64,000 nucleotides of DNA from Halobacteria archaeon AArc-dxtr1 (GTDB taxonomy: Archaea > Halobacteriota > Halobacteria > Halobacteriales > Natrialbaceae), in contig JAOPJY010000003.1 of the NCBI GenBank assembly GCA_025517425.1, forward strand, positions 81,367 through 145,366, given 5' to 3'. Of the stretch, positions 34,588 through 43,826 are shown in pieces (positions within the stretch are counted from its first letter, which is position 1; each line of letters opens with the position of its first letter). Both the position numbers and the translations under genes were made by a program. The notes under the pieces were generated by a model. It made no database searches and was not told where the DNA came from. It worked only from the letters and a program-made list of their open reading frames with translations.

Positions 34588-34881
34588 ATGCTTGCCGAAT
34601 CGCCGATTGTAACAGGTGTCCTATTCGTGTTTGCGGTGACGGCACTCGTGGTCGTAACCGACAGATACCGGCGTCGTTCTTGGGAGGGCGACAATCGGGA
34701 CGTACCCTCTGGCGCTACTGACGTAACGGGCGTATTTGCTCTAACTGCGCTGGCTTTGCTGTGGTTTCTTGATGCGCTTGCGATGACTACTACCTCAATA
34801 GCTGCAATACTACTGATGGCGTCGGGTGTTGGAGTGCTTGCCACTATTGCCCTCAGCATCGCCCAGATTCGGGCTCAGTAA
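34588..34881 (+). CDS. Small membrane protein with three hydrophobic helices
   Basis: The 97-residue product begins MLAESPIVTGVLFVFAVTAL and has hydrophobic segments at about 7-25, 48-66 and 70-90. No family is recognised. Its start at 34588 is not supported by a ribosome site, so it may be leaderless. Composition is less GC-rich than the neighbours, like the region before it. Confidence 0.55.
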   Translation: MLAESPIVTGVLFVFAVTALVVVTDRYRRRSWEGDNRDVPSGATDVTGVFALTALALLWFLDALAMTTTSIAAILLMASGVGVLATIALSIAQIRAQ

Positions 34882-35042
34882 GACTCAGTGGCATGAAAAT
34901 GAACGCTGAACGAATGCTGCATCCAGACCTTAATTCAGTAACCGACTGTTAGCGGATCTCGGACAGATTGAGCGTCGCTTCGGCAACTGCGCTACCGATA
35001 ACCGATACGGAATCGGCGGCCGAGAACGGCCGTGAGAGCTGC

Positions 35043-36419
35043 TCAGACGACGCCCACGCTCGAGAGAATCCCGACGAGCACAACCAGCCCGAAAGCCACC
35101 AACCCAGCGAGCAGCGCCGGATTCTCCCGAACCTTCTCGTGGAGGGCCATCGCCTCGTACTCGGCCTGGAACGCCTCCCGATTGTCCTCGTCGTAGAAGT
35201 ACTTCGTCTTAAGCGCAAAGCGCTCGGTAACCGCACAGCCGGTACAGACCGGCTCACTCTCCAGGCGCTCGGTCCGGATGTGGTCCGCGCAGTTGATGCT
35301 CCCGCAGTTGTCGCAGTAGGTGTAGGTCGCGTCGCTATCGTCAGTCCCGCAGTGGACACAGCGTCGGATTCCGTCCTCGGTCGTCACCCGCGAGGGGCCC
35401 GCCGCGTAGTAGGCGTAGGGGTAGCGGTACTCACCTACCTCGACCGCCTGGCGAACCCGGGGGACGTAGACGGGAGTGATCGACTGGACGGAGACGTCGG
35501 ACTGGCGCGGCTCGCAGGTCTTGGTGTAGGTGACGTTGTTGTCGCCGGTGTAGGAGACGGTCGCCGTGTGGCGCTCGCGAAATCGGTCGACAGCCCACTC
35601 CTTGTACTCAGTCTCGGTGCGACCGAATCGGGTGACCGCCACGTCGTCGAAGATCTCGGCGAACCGGGACTCGTCGAGGTCGGTCGTCCGGTGGCGGTGT
35701 TCGGAGACGAGCCGGCGGACAGGGCCCCGAAGCACGGCCGGCTGTCCTCGCACGGCCCGGACGGCGACCGTCTCCGTCTCGTCGACCCGGTGGACGACGC
35801 CGACGGCGGTCTCGAAGACGGCGTCTACCTCAGCTGTGATCGTGACGACGGGCTCGAACGCGACGCTGGAGCGTGGCGACGGCAGCTCCACCGCAGCGTC
35901 GAGATTCTCGACGCCGCGAAACGCCTCCCGGACGGGGTCCGCGACCGATCCCGTGGGGTCGAGCGGGCGAAGCGTCTCCTCGCAGATGATCTCGATGCGT
36001 CCGTTGTAGAGGTCGAGACCGACCTCGTCGGCCAGTTCGCGCAGGTCGGTGCCGTCGACGAGTTCGATCGGATGCGGATCGCCTGCAGCCCGCAGATCGG
36101 CGGCGTACTCCCGGGCAGGGGCGGTAAACCGGCCGGTTGTCGCGACTATGCCGCGTTTCGGGCCGTCAAAGTCGTACGTCGCGACCGCAGAGTGGAGCTT
36201 CTGGACGACGGGGCGACTGACCGCGTCGGTGTGTTTGCACTCGACGACGACGGCCCGGTGGGTGCCGTCGACGACCTCCTCCATAACGATGTCCCGTCCC
36301 ATATCGGCCGTCCGCTCGGCCTGCCGAACGTTCTCGTAGCCGAGCTTTCTGAACACGTCTTCCATCACGTCCTCGAACTCGAACCCGGAGAGGTCGTCGA
36401 GCAGCGCCGCCTCGGTCAT
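35043..36419 (-). CDS. Mrr-like nuclease domain fused to zinc ribbons and a membrane helix
   Basis: The N-terminal 140 residues match restriction-endonuclease-like Mrr: FEFEDVMEDVFRKLGYENV, then DMGRDIVMEE with the metal Asp and AVVVECKH with the E-x-K motif. A beta-rich middle follows, then a cysteine-rich zinc region (CVHCGT, CDNCG, INCADH, CTGCAV) at about 365-420, and a C-terminal membrane helix (NPALLAGLVAFGLVVLVGIL). It would cleave DNA near the membrane, but target and trigger are unknown. Start 36419 is chosen because a TATA-like GTATTTA sits about 27 bases upstream; ATG 36431 is the alternative. No methyltransferase is adjacent. Confidence 0.8.
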   Translation of the reverse strand: MTEAALLDDLSGFEFEDVMEDVFRKLGYENVRQAERTADMGRDIVMEEVVDGTHRAVVVECKHTDAVSRPVVQKLHSAVATYDFDGPKRGIVATTGRFTAPAREYAADLRAAGDPHPIELVDGTDLRELADEVGLDLYNGRIEIICEETLRPLDPTGSVADPVREAFRGVENLDAAVELPSPRSSVAFEPVVTITAEVDAVFETAVGVVHRVDETETVAVRAVRGQPAVLRGPVRRLVSEHRHRTTDLDESRFAEIFDDVAVTRFGRTETEYKEWAVDRFRERHTATVSYTGDNNVTYTKTCEPRQSDVSVQSITPVYVPRVRQAVEVGEYRYPYAYYAAGPSRVTTEDGIRRCVHCGTDDSDATYTYCDNCGSINCADHIRTERLESEPVCTGCAVTERFALKTKYFYDEDNREAFQAEYEAMALHEKVRENPALLAGLVAFGLVVLVGILSSVGVV

Positions 36420-36442
36420 CGCTCTGATCATGTTGTGCGGGC

Positions 36443-36449
36443 GGTAAAT
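36443..36449 (-). promoter_or_regulatory. TATA-like element of the Mrr-like gene
   Basis: On the minus strand this reads GTATTTA and is spaced as expected for a leaderless start at 36419. Confidence 0.5.
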
Positions 36450-36611
36450 ACGTTGACGACTGGCAGGCAGATCCCAGCTGGCGACAGTTACACAGACCAC
36501 ATTCGACGATACTGGTCTAGCGGAGTGCGATCGTTCGAATCTGTAACGCGTACTGACGAATATTTGTTCGGAGCGATAGATTTACCACGATCTCCACCGA
36601 CGATCAGGTAG

Positions 36612-36770
36612 ATGTTGGACATTCCACTGCACGCCGGCACCGAACACCCGAATCTCGTCTGGGTCCTCGTTCCGAGCTATCTCGCGTTCGTCGCCGGACT
36701 TGGTATCGGCGTCTACTCCGATCGCGTTCGTAGCTGGCTGCGTTCACGGACCGCTGCCACGGGCGAGTAA
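36612..36770 (+). CDS. Small single-helix membrane protein
   Basis: The 52-residue product (MLDIPLHAGTEHPNLVWVLV) has one hydrophobic helix (about 16-36) followed by a positively charged tail (YSDRVRSWLRSRTAATGE). It is followed by the metallo-beta-lactamase gene, 68 bases away on the same strand. The frame and charge pattern suggest a real membrane protein of unknown role. Confidence 0.6.
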   Translation: MLDIPLHAGTEHPNLVWVLVPSYLAFVAGLGIGVYSDRVRSWLRSRTAATGE

Positions 36771-36838
36771 TCCGAGCTACGGCGTCGTTGCGGCCCTGGT
36801 ATCGGACCGATTATGGCGGTCGCTCGCGTGGTGCCAGC

Positions 36839-37840
36839 ATGGACCGCATCTCGCTGAACAGCGAGGCGTTCGAGGGCGAGAACAACGCGTACGTGGTCGA
36901 AGGGAGCGACGATCTCGCGCTCGTCGACACGGGAGTCGGCACCGACGACGTCCGCGATCAGCTCCGAGAGGGACTCACAGAGCGTGGCTACGCCTTCGCC
37001 GACGTCGACGCGATCGTCCTCACGCACTTTCACCCCGACCACGCCGGTCTCGCCGGCGAGATTCAGGCCGAGAGCGACGCCACCGTCTACGTCCACGAGG
37101 CCGACGCACCGCTCGTGGCCCGGGAAGCGGGTGACGTCGCGGCGTTCGACGAGCGCAGGCTGGCCGCGCTCGAGGCGTGGGGGGTTCCGGACGCAAAGCG
37201 AGACGAATTACTCGCCTTTCTCGAGGGAGCGAGCCGCATCCTCGGCGAGCCGGCGTCAGTGACACGGATTGCGGACGGAGACACCATCGATGTTGGCGGA
37301 CACGCGCTCGACGTAGTGCACGCGCCGGGCCACACGGCCGGGCTCTGTTGCTTCGAGATCGCCGACCGAAACGAGGCGTTCGTCGGCGACGCCATTCTCC
37401 CCGTCTACACGCCGAACGTCGGCGGCGCAGACGTCCGCGTCGAGCGCCCGCTCGCGACGTACATCGACTCGCTGCAGCGGATCGCCGACCGAGACTACGA
37501 CCGGCTCTGGCCCGGTCACCGTGACCCGATCGACGAGCCGACGGCCCGGATCCGCGAGATCGTCGACCACCACCGCGACCGAACCGAACGGGTAGTCGAC
37601 GTGCTCACCGAGTACGGTCCAGCCGACGCCTGGACAGTCAGCGCCCACCTCTTCGGTGATCTCGAGGGGATCCACATCAAACACGGACCCGGAGAGGCGT
37701 ACGCCCACCTCGACCACCTCGTCGCAGAAGACGTCGCGACGGTCGACGACGGGGAGTACCGGCTGCGTGGCGCGGATGAGATCGACCTCGAGACCCTGAT
37801 ACCGACGATTCGCGGGCCCGGCGAGTTACCACCATCCTAA
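36839..37840 (+). CDS. Metallo-beta-lactamase-fold hydrolase with C-terminal winged helix
   Basis: The 333-residue enzyme has the zinc signature LTHFHPDHAG (about 60-69), a later His in APGHTAGLCC and Asp in VGDAILP, and a final His in WPGHRDPI. The C-terminal 80 residues resemble a LACTB2-like winged helix (EYGPADAWTVSAHLFGDLEG). Probably a thioester or phosphodiester hydrolase; the substrate is unknown. The ATG at 36839 is preferred because upstream codons are Arg-rich. Confidence 0.88.
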   Translation: MDRISLNSEAFEGENNAYVVEGSDDLALVDTGVGTDDVRDQLREGLTERGYAFADVDAIVLTHFHPDHAGLAGEIQAESDATVYVHEADAPLVAREAGDVAAFDERRLAALEAWGVPDAKRDELLAFLEGASRILGEPASVTRIADGDTIDVGGHALDVVHAPGHTAGLCCFEIADRNEAFVGDAILPVYTPNVGGADVRVERPLATYIDSLQRIADRDYDRLWPGHRDPIDEPTARIREIVDHHRDRTERVVDVLTEYGPADAWTVSAHLFGDLEGIHIKHGPGEAYAHLDHLVAEDVATVDDGEYRLRGADEIDLETLIPTIRGPGELPPS

Positions 37841-38010
37841 CGGCTCTGCGCTCGTGTATCCTACCGGTCCCCCACTCGTTCAGTTCACGGACCGGCCCGA
37901 GACGCGAACCGTCTGAGACACCCGAAGAGGCGAGGGCAGAAAGTAGATCGTGACTGAATCGACGTGTGTACCACAACCGTTGTACCCGTGTGTTTCGTAG
38001 GACACAGTAG

Positions 38011-38595
38011 ATGCTCAAACGTCGAGGAACCCGAGTCACGCGGCGGACGCTACTGTGCGGGCTGGGCGCGAGCGCGAGTGGTGGCCTCGCCGGCTGTTTC
38101 GGCGACGACGACGGCGGGTCCGAGGACGACGACGGCAACGCCATCGATCCCGACCCGGTTGACGTCGCCGCGGACGCCACCTGGCGGACGGCAATGCTCG
38201 AAGACGTGACGGGCGACGCCGAGTTTCGAATCGACGAGTTCGATCGTCCGACCGTGGTACACACGTTCGCGATCGGCTGTGCGGTGTGTGCCTCCCAGCA
38301 CGATCAGTTCGCCGCGCTGTACGAGCAAGAGGACGTCGAAATCGTCGATCTGACGACCGATCCCTACGAGAGTCGTGAGGCGGTTCGCGATCACGCTGAC
38401 GAAGAGGGGTTCGACTGGCGATTCGGCATCGCACCGGACGCCGTCATCGGCAGCCTCGTCGGTGATTTCGACCAGGAAGTCACGTCAAGCGCCGCGTCGC
38501 CGGTGATCGTCGTCTGTCCTGGCGGCCAAACCTACCGCCTCGAGAAGGTCGTCGACGCCGAGGCGCTCGCCTCGGTTCTGACAGAGCACTGCTAA
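38011..38595 (+). CDS. Thioredoxin-fold lipoprotein (TlpA-like)
   Basis: This exported redox protein is 194 residues. It has a Tat-type signal with Arg-Arg (TRRTLLCGLGASASGG) and lipobox LAGC, an acidic linker and a thioredoxin domain with active-site Cys-Ala-Val-Cys in AIGCAVCASQHDQFA. It would sit on the outer face of the membrane. It precedes the CcdA-like gene by 21 bases, which would feed it electrons. The ATG at 38011 places the Arg pair correctly. Confidence 0.88.
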   Translation: MLKRRGTRVTRRTLLCGLGASASGGLAGCFGDDDGGSEDDDGNAIDPDPVDVAADATWRTAMLEDVTGDAEFRIDEFDRPTVVHTFAIGCAVCASQHDQFAALYEQEDVEIVDLTTDPYESREAVRDHADEEGFDWRFGIAPDAVIGSLVGDFDQEVTSSAASPVIVVCPGGQTYRLEKVVDAEALASVLTEHC

Positions 38596-38616
38596 GCGGT
38601 CTCGAAAGTCTTACAG

Positions 38617-39309
38617 ATGACGTCAACGACCGCCTCTCTGATCGAGTTCTTCTTGCTCGGCCTCGCCACGCCGCTGACGGCCTCGTGTGTCCTCCCGCTC
38701 TACCCGAGCTTTCTCGCATACTTGGCTGCGACCGGGGACCGATCTCGCAGTCCGTCAGTTGCTGTGCTCGGCGCGCTCGTCGTCGCTGGCGTCATCACGT
38801 TCATGGCGATCGTCGGTGTCCTGTGGACGACCGTCTTCCGGGGCGGCGTCTCGGGCGCCGTCACCCTGCTCTCACCGATCGCGTTCGCCGTGCTAGCGGT
38901 TGTCGGCGCGGCGCTCGTGATCGCACCCAACGGGTTCGCCAGGCTCCCGACCGTCGAGCCGCCTCACAGCCGGTATCCGACGTTGTCGGCGTTTGGGTAC
39001 GGCTTCTTTTTCGGTGCGATCGTCATCCCCTGCAACCCGGGGCTGATCGCACTGTTTCTCAGCCGCTCGACGGTCGCATTTCCCGCCTTCGACTCCCAGG
39101 TCGAGGTGCTGGCTGGCTTCCTCGCCTTCGGGTTGGGGATCGGCACACCCCTGCTGGCGTTCGCGGTGCTCGCCCAGCCCTACAGCCGCCGCGTCACCCG
39201 GACGCTCGCGCGGTACAGCGGTCCGATCAACCGGTTCGTCGGTGTCGTGCTGGTCGTGGTCTCGCTGTACTACCTGATCGTCGTCTTCGGCGTCGGTGCG
39301 CTGCTGTAA
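38617..39309 (+). CDS. ccdA: CcdA-like electron-carrier membrane protein
   Basis: The 230-residue protein has six helices and two conserved cysteines, in LTASCVLPLYPSF and VIPCNPGLIA, which pass reducing power across the membrane to thioredoxin-like partners. The TlpA-like lipoprotein gene directly upstream is a likely partner. The rest of a c-type cytochrome system is not seen here. Confidence 0.87.
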   Translation: MTSTTASLIEFFLLGLATPLTASCVLPLYPSFLAYLAATGDRSRSPSVAVLGALVVAGVITFMAIVGVLWTTVFRGGVSGAVTLLSPIAFAVLAVVGAALVIAPNGFARLPTVEPPHSRYPTLSAFGYGFFFGAIVIPCNPGLIALFLSRSTVAFPAFDSQVEVLAGFLAFGLGIGTPLLAFAVLAQPYSRRVTRTLARYSGPINRFVGVVLVVVSLYYLIVVFGVGALL

Positions 39310-39324
39310 GAGAACCGACCGTCC

Positions 39325-40122
39325 TCACAGCGACCGAAGCTGTTCCGGTGCGCCGGGATCGTGGCCACAGATCACCGTCGCGTTCTGCCGCCGTGCTATC
39401 TTTCTGACTCGCCGCAAACTCTCGAACCAGTCGCGCTTGCTCCAGAGCAGGTCGCCACCCATCGGGTGTTCGTCCTCGTAGTTCGCCCGGAGGAAGGCCT
39501 GATCGCCCGCGAGGACGACCGTGCCGGTACCGTCGAGTTCGAGGACGACCCCGAGGAGGCCGGGCGTGTGTCCGGGGAGGCGGACGAACTCGATCCCCTC
39601 GAAGGCGTGGGCGCGATCGCCATGGACGATCTTCCAGGCGAGGTCGCGGTCGAAGTCGCCGGCGAGGTACGCGGGATCGCCGTCTGCGGTGTCAGTTTTC
39701 GCGCTGTAGTAGGCGTACTTCAGCTCGCGTTCGTGGACGTAGATTGGCGTCTCAGTGCCCTCGAAGGCGTAGAGGCCGCCGGCGTGATCGAGGTGGAGAT
39801 GTGACTGGATTACGGCGTCGATGTCCGAGACTGAATAGCCCGCGTCCGCCAGGTCGTCTTCGAGCGGACGCAAGTCGGTGTGCTTGAAGGCGTCGTAGAG
39901 AGGGGCGGGCCAGTGGCCTGTGGCGGCGTCGGGATGGGAGCCGGTATCCCAGAGAATCGTCCCCGCTGGGTGGTCGATGACGACGTTGTACACCGGCGCC
40001 TCGAGCAGTTCGATCTCGGGGTTCGGCTCACTGGCAGTTCCTCTGGTGTGCCCCTCGAAGACGCCGTTCGCATCGGCGGAGACTGTCCCGCGTTCGACCG
40101 GGGTGAGGGTGGCCTCAACCAT
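39325..40122 (-). CDS. Metallo-beta-lactamase hydrolase, lactonase-like
   Basis: The 265-residue enzyme has SHLHLDHAGGL as the zinc signature, a later His in LPGHTPGLL, an Asp in LAGDQAFL and a final His in VICGHDPGAP. The arrangement resembles N-acyl-homoserine lactonases, but haloarchaeal members may act on other lactones or thioesters. Start 40122 (MVEATLTPVERG) is preferred over the longer frame. It converges with ccdA, 15 bases apart. Confidence 0.85.
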   Translation of the reverse strand: MVEATLTPVERGTVSADANGVFEGHTRGTASEPNPEIELLEAPVYNVVIDHPAGTILWDTGSHPDAATGHWPAPLYDAFKHTDLRPLEDDLADAGYSVSDIDAVIQSHLHLDHAGGLYAFEGTETPIYVHERELKYAYYSAKTDTADGDPAYLAGDFDRDLAWKIVHGDRAHAFEGIEFVRLPGHTPGLLGVVLELDGTGTVVLAGDQAFLRANYEDEHPMGGDLLWSKRDWFESLRRVRKIARRQNATVICGHDPGAPEQLRSL

Positions 40123-40289
40123 ATGTCGACGACGACGGCCCGAGGGAAATACCGTCGGGTGGCGACAAGAGAGAGTCAGCGTTGTTGCGTCCCGTTTCAC
40201 AGCACACAAAGAAGACTGTCTCCGCCGGGTCGGTCGAGAGCGACTGCCTTCCTCCGCGCAGTGGGGCCCAGAAGCTGCTGTCTGACCCC

Positions 40290-41348
40290 TTACTCGAAGT
40301 GAATTAACGGCTTGATGATGTCGTCTTCTTTTTCGTCCATCATTTCGAACGCCGCTTCGATCTCGTCGAACTCGAACTCGTGTGTCGTCATTTTCGTTGG
40401 GTCAAGGCGGTCGTTCTCCAGAAGTCGCAGGAGTCGCTTGATGCGCAATCGCCCCCCTGGGCAAAGATCAGTCACGATGTCTATTTCGGCCATTCCAACG
40501 CCCCACTCTTCGCGTGGAATATGTCGATACTCACCGTCACCGTGATAGCCGACGTTAGAGACAGTGCCACCTGGTTTTACGACCGTGATCGCATCCTGTA
40601 ACGTTTGATCGCTGCCGAGTGCTTCGATAGCAGCATCGACGCCCACGCCATCAGTTAGCTCCATAATCTCTTCGACTGAATCCGTCTGACTGAAATCGAC
40701 GACGTGGTCGGCACCGTACTCCCGAGCGAGTTCTTGTCGTTTTGGAACGGCCTCGACCGCGATGATCGTCCCTGCTCCCTGTAATGACGCCCCTTTCGTT
40801 GCCATCAATCCAACCGGCCCCTGCGCGAATACCGCGACTGTCCCACCGATTGGGATGGCTGCGTTTTCGGCCGCTGCGAATCCGGTAGTCATCATATCGG
40901 TCGTGTACAACGCCTCGTGATCGCTTACCCCATCGGGGATATGTGCAAGATTTCCATCGGCATCGTTCACGTGGACGTACTCCGCGAACGTTCCGTCTTT
41001 TACATTTGCGAACTTCCACCCGCCTAACGCGCCTTGTGACTGGGAGGGGTGACCGTCTTGTGCCGCTTCGGAGCTCCAATCCGGCGTAATTGCACCGACA
41101 GCCACGCGGTCTCCCGATTCAAAATCAGTGACTGCTTCTCCGACCTGATCGACGACACCGACGACTTCGTGTCCGAGGGTGAGGTTTTCGCGATCCCCGA
41201 TTGCACCGTGGACAGTGTGGCAGTCCGACGTACAAATGAGCCCTTTCGTAGGCTTGAGAATCGCGTCACTGGGCCCGAACTCGGGACGATCTTTTTCGGT
41301 TACGCCAGTTTCTCCGATCCCGTCCATTACGAACGCTTTCATCGACAT
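40290..41348 (-). CDS. Zinc-dependent NAD(P) alcohol dehydrogenase
   Basis: The 352-residue enzyme belongs to the medium-chain dehydrogenases close to Clostridium- and Thermoanaerobacter-type secondary alcohol dehydrogenases. It has the catalytic cysteine in LICTSDCHTVHG, GHEVVGVVDQVG, and the nucleotide motif AQGPVGLMATKGA. The product may act on secondary alcohols or ketones. The gene is richer in A/T at third positions than its neighbours, so transfer is likely. ATG 41348 or ATG 41342 is the start. Confidence 0.88.
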   Translation of the reverse strand: MSMKAFVMDGIGETGVTEKDRPEFGPSDAILKPTKGLICTSDCHTVHGAIGDRENLTLGHEVVGVVDQVGEAVTDFESGDRVAVGAITPDWSSEAAQDGHPSQSQGALGGWKFANVKDGTFAEYVHVNDADGNLAHIPDGVSDHEALYTTDMMTTGFAAAENAAIPIGGTVAVFAQGPVGLMATKGASLQGAGTIIAVEAVPKRQELAREYGADHVVDFSQTDSVEEIMELTDGVGVDAAIEALGSDQTLQDAITVVKPGGTVSNVGYHGDGEYRHIPREEWGVGMAEIDIVTDLCPGGRLRIKRLLRLLENDRLDPTKMTTHEFEFDEIEAAFEMMDEKEDDIIKPLIHFE

Positions 41349-41587
41349 GCATCACTGAGCACCATAGCCGACATGATAATACTTTCACAGGAATTTTTAT
41401 ACTTCGGTTCCTTTGTCTCTGTGAGACTGCTCCCGCCGAAAATCATCTGTACGGAACTCCTGTATTCTGTCGACGTCGGGTGGATAGACATGACATCCAA
41501 ACAGAACCCGTGATTCCAACGGCAGCCACGTATATCGGCTGTTCCTGCCGGCCCCAGCCTTACCCGTCGTCTCGGCGAACCCGTAGC

Positions 41588-41722
41588 ATGGTCAGACTCT
41601 CCACAGTCGTGATCCTCGCCGGTGTCGTCTTCCTGTTCATCCCCATTCCGCCCATCGCGACGATCGCGGGAATCCTTACCATTGCGGCCGGGATCGGGCT
41701 TCGGATATTCACCGATCACTGA
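41588..41722 (+). CDS. Small hydrophobic membrane protein
   Basis: The 44-residue product (MVRLSTVVILAGVVFLFIPI) is almost entirely two short hydrophobic helices separated by a Pro-rich bend (IPIPPIA). I have seen such small proteins in haloarchaea without a function. The start at 41588 is preferred because the preceding 36 codons of the open frame do not look translated. Confidence 0.5.
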   Translation: MVRLSTVVILAGVVFLFIPIPPIATIAGILTIAAGIGLRIFTDH

Positions 41723-41813
41723 CGCCCTTACGCGTCCGGAATGGGCGATAGTCAGTAGCAGGTCGTCCAGTGTTGGGTGTAGGACTTAGTAGGGTGCCTT
41801 CGAAGGCAGGATC

Positions 41814-43103
41814 ATGTCGGAAACGCCTTCGGTACTCGTGGTTGGCTCGGGGCTGGCCGGGCTTGTCGCCGCCCGACACCTCGCGGCGGCCGACGTGGAC
41901 GTGACCTGTCTCGAGCGCCGCGAGCGCGTCGGCGGTCGCGTCCGGACGGTCGAGCGCGACGGCTACCGGCTCGATCGCGGCTTTCAGGTGCTGTTTACCG
42001 GCTACCCGGCCGTCCGCCGAGAGCTCGATCTCGACAGCCTCTCCTTGCGAACGTTCGCACCTGGCGCGGTACTTGCGGGGCCCGGCCGTCGACGGATTCT
42101 CGGCGATCCGTTTCGGGATCCACGAACGGTTCCCGCCTCCGTTCTGGCGACCGAGATCACGCTCGCGGACAAGCTTCGCGTGCTCCGCCTGCGCGAAGAA
42201 CTCCGGCGTCGCCCCCTCGAGTTCGCGCCCGATCCAGACGAGACGGACGTCTCGATCGCGACGTACCTGCGCGAGCGGGGCTTCTCCGAGCGCTTTCTCG
42301 CGAACTTCGCGGCACCGTTCTATGGGGGTATCACGCTCGACCGGTCACTGTCGACCTCGGCACGCGTCTTCGAGTACACGTTCGGGGCGCTCGCCCGCGG
42401 AGAGATCGCGGTGCCAGAGGCAGGAATGGGAGCGATCACCCGCCAGCTCGCCGCAGCCGCACGGGCGGCCGGAGCCGAGATCGAGACGGGCATCGGCGTT
42501 GCCTCGATCGCAGAACGACGGGATGAGAGCACGGTGACGATCCGAACCGAGGACGGCGAGCGCCGATCTGCCGACGCCGTCGTCGTCGCGACCGATCCCC
42601 GTTCGGCTCGCGATCTGACTGGCGTCGCGTCGATTCCGACCGACGCACGATCCTGTGTCACCCAGTACTACCGGCTCCCTCCCGGCTCCGACCTCGGGGT
42701 TGGTCCGCGATTGCTCGTCAACACCCGACGGGACGGACCGAACCACGTCGTCCCGCACACGGCCGTAGCGCCGTCGTACGCACCCGAGGACGAGACGCTG
42801 TTGAGCGCGACCTACCTCGGTGAGCCAGAGGCCGACGATGCGACCCTCGCCGAGCAGACCAGAGAGAGCCTCGGCTGGTGGTTTCCCGAGCGCGGGTTCG
42901 ACGAACTTTCCGTGGTACACACGGACCGCATCCCGTTCGCACAGTTCGCCCAGCCGCCGGGTATCCACGAGACACTTCCGGACACCCGTGACGGAGGCGA
43001 GGGCGTCTACCTCGCCGGCGAGTACACTCGCTGGTCCTCGATTCAGGGCGCGATGGAGAGCGGCTGCCAGGCCGCTGGCGCAGTCCTCGCAGATCAGCAC
43101 TGA
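41814..43103 (+). CDS. FAD-dependent oxidoreductase, phytoene-desaturase/amine-oxidase fold
   Basis: The 429-residue enzyme opens with the FAD loop VLVVGSGLAGLVAARHLAAA and has GGRVRTVERDGYRLDRGFQV after it. The C-terminal FAD motif GVYLAGEYTRWSSIQGAMES is also present. The group includes carotenoid desaturases and amine oxidases; the substrate cannot be decided. The protein has no membrane segment. It is convergent with the phosphoesterase gene, four bases apart. Confidence 0.83.
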   Translation: MSETPSVLVVGSGLAGLVAARHLAAADVDVTCLERRERVGGRVRTVERDGYRLDRGFQVLFTGYPAVRRELDLDSLSLRTFAPGAVLAGPGRRRILGDPFRDPRTVPASVLATEITLADKLRVLRLREELRRRPLEFAPDPDETDVSIATYLRERGFSERFLANFAAPFYGGITLDRSLSTSARVFEYTFGALARGEIAVPEAGMGAITRQLAAAARAAGAEIETGIGVASIAERRDESTVTIRTEDGERRSADAVVVATDPRSARDLTGVASIPTDARSCVTQYYRLPPGSDLGVGPRLLVNTRRDGPNHVVPHTAVAPSYAPEDETLLSATYLGEPEADDATLAEQTRESLGWWFPERGFDELSVVHTDRIPFAQFAQPPGIHETLPDTRDGGEGVYLAGEYTRWSSIQGAMESGCQAAGAVLADQH

Positions 43104-43106
43104 ATC

Positions 43107-43826
43107 TCAGAGCAGGTCGCGACACTCCCCGAGCGGCGGAAACCACAGCGTCTCGCCTGTCTCCGGGTCGTAGACGCCGGGCCGAAAGCCGTCGATATCT
43201 CGAATCAGCGGTGACTGGAAGTCGCTGGTTCGACGTGCGTTTACCGTCGTCCCGCGGGCTACACGGGTGAACGTCGGGAGGACGATCACGTCGGCGCCCT
43301 CGTAGGCGCCGGGACCGTAGAGCACGCACGGACGCTTGCGCCCGTCGACCGACAGGGCAGGGTGGTCGTGCCCGATCACGTACCGTTCGGCATCCGCCTT
43401 GGGCAATTCGTGGCCGTGACAGACGGCCGTCTCGCCGTCTGCAAGGCAGTGTTCGGCGGGGGTCCGGCCGTCGAAGACCTCCTCGAGCAGAACGTCGTGG
43501 TTGCCGGGCGTCACCACGAGGTCCGCACCGGCGTCGGCGACGAGCGCCTGGATCGCCCGCAAATCATCGGTAACACCGCGTGGAACGTGGGAAAACGAGT
43601 GGAGCAGATCACCCGCGATGACGAGTTCCTGCGGGCCGAGATCGGAAAGGAGCCCTTCGAGACGCGCCGTCGCGTCCGTACCGTCGGCCAGGGGTGCCTC
43701 GACGGCCGAGGCTGTACCCTTCCCGAGATGGGGATCGGCGAGGACAAGGGTTCGGGCGTCCGGAAGCCAGACGCAGCGCTCCCGAGGCGAAACCTCCGGG
43801 CCAGGGCCGAACGCGGGGCCATCCAT
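43107..43826 (-). CDS. Calcineurin-type metallophosphoesterase
   Basis: The 239-residue enzyme has the five metal blocks: LADPHLGKG, IAGDLLHSFSHV, TPGNHDVLL, CHGHELPKA and VIGHDHPALSVDG. It is a member of the bacterial YbdA/archaeal phosphoesterase group that often lies next to a ligase or helicase; here its ATG is shared with the stop of artA (TGATG at 43826-43828), so it is translated from the artA transcript. Substrate unknown. Confidence 0.85.
   Translation of the reverse strand: MDGPAFGPGPEVSPRERCVWLPDARTLVLADPHLGKGTASAVEAPLADGTDATARLEGLLSDLGPQELVIAGDLLHSFSHVPRGVTDDLRAIQALVADAGADLVVTPGNHDVLLEEVFDGRTPAEHCLADGETAVCHGHELPKADAERYVIGHDHPALSVDGRKRPCVLYGPGAYEGADVIVLPTFTRVARGTTVNARRTSDFQSPLIRDIDGFRPGVYDPETGETLWFPPLGECRDLL

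Noticed and set aside
34968-36611. A 547-codon plus-strand frame opposite the Mrr-like gene.
   Set aside because: The minus-strand frame carries clear domains; the plus-strand translation has none.
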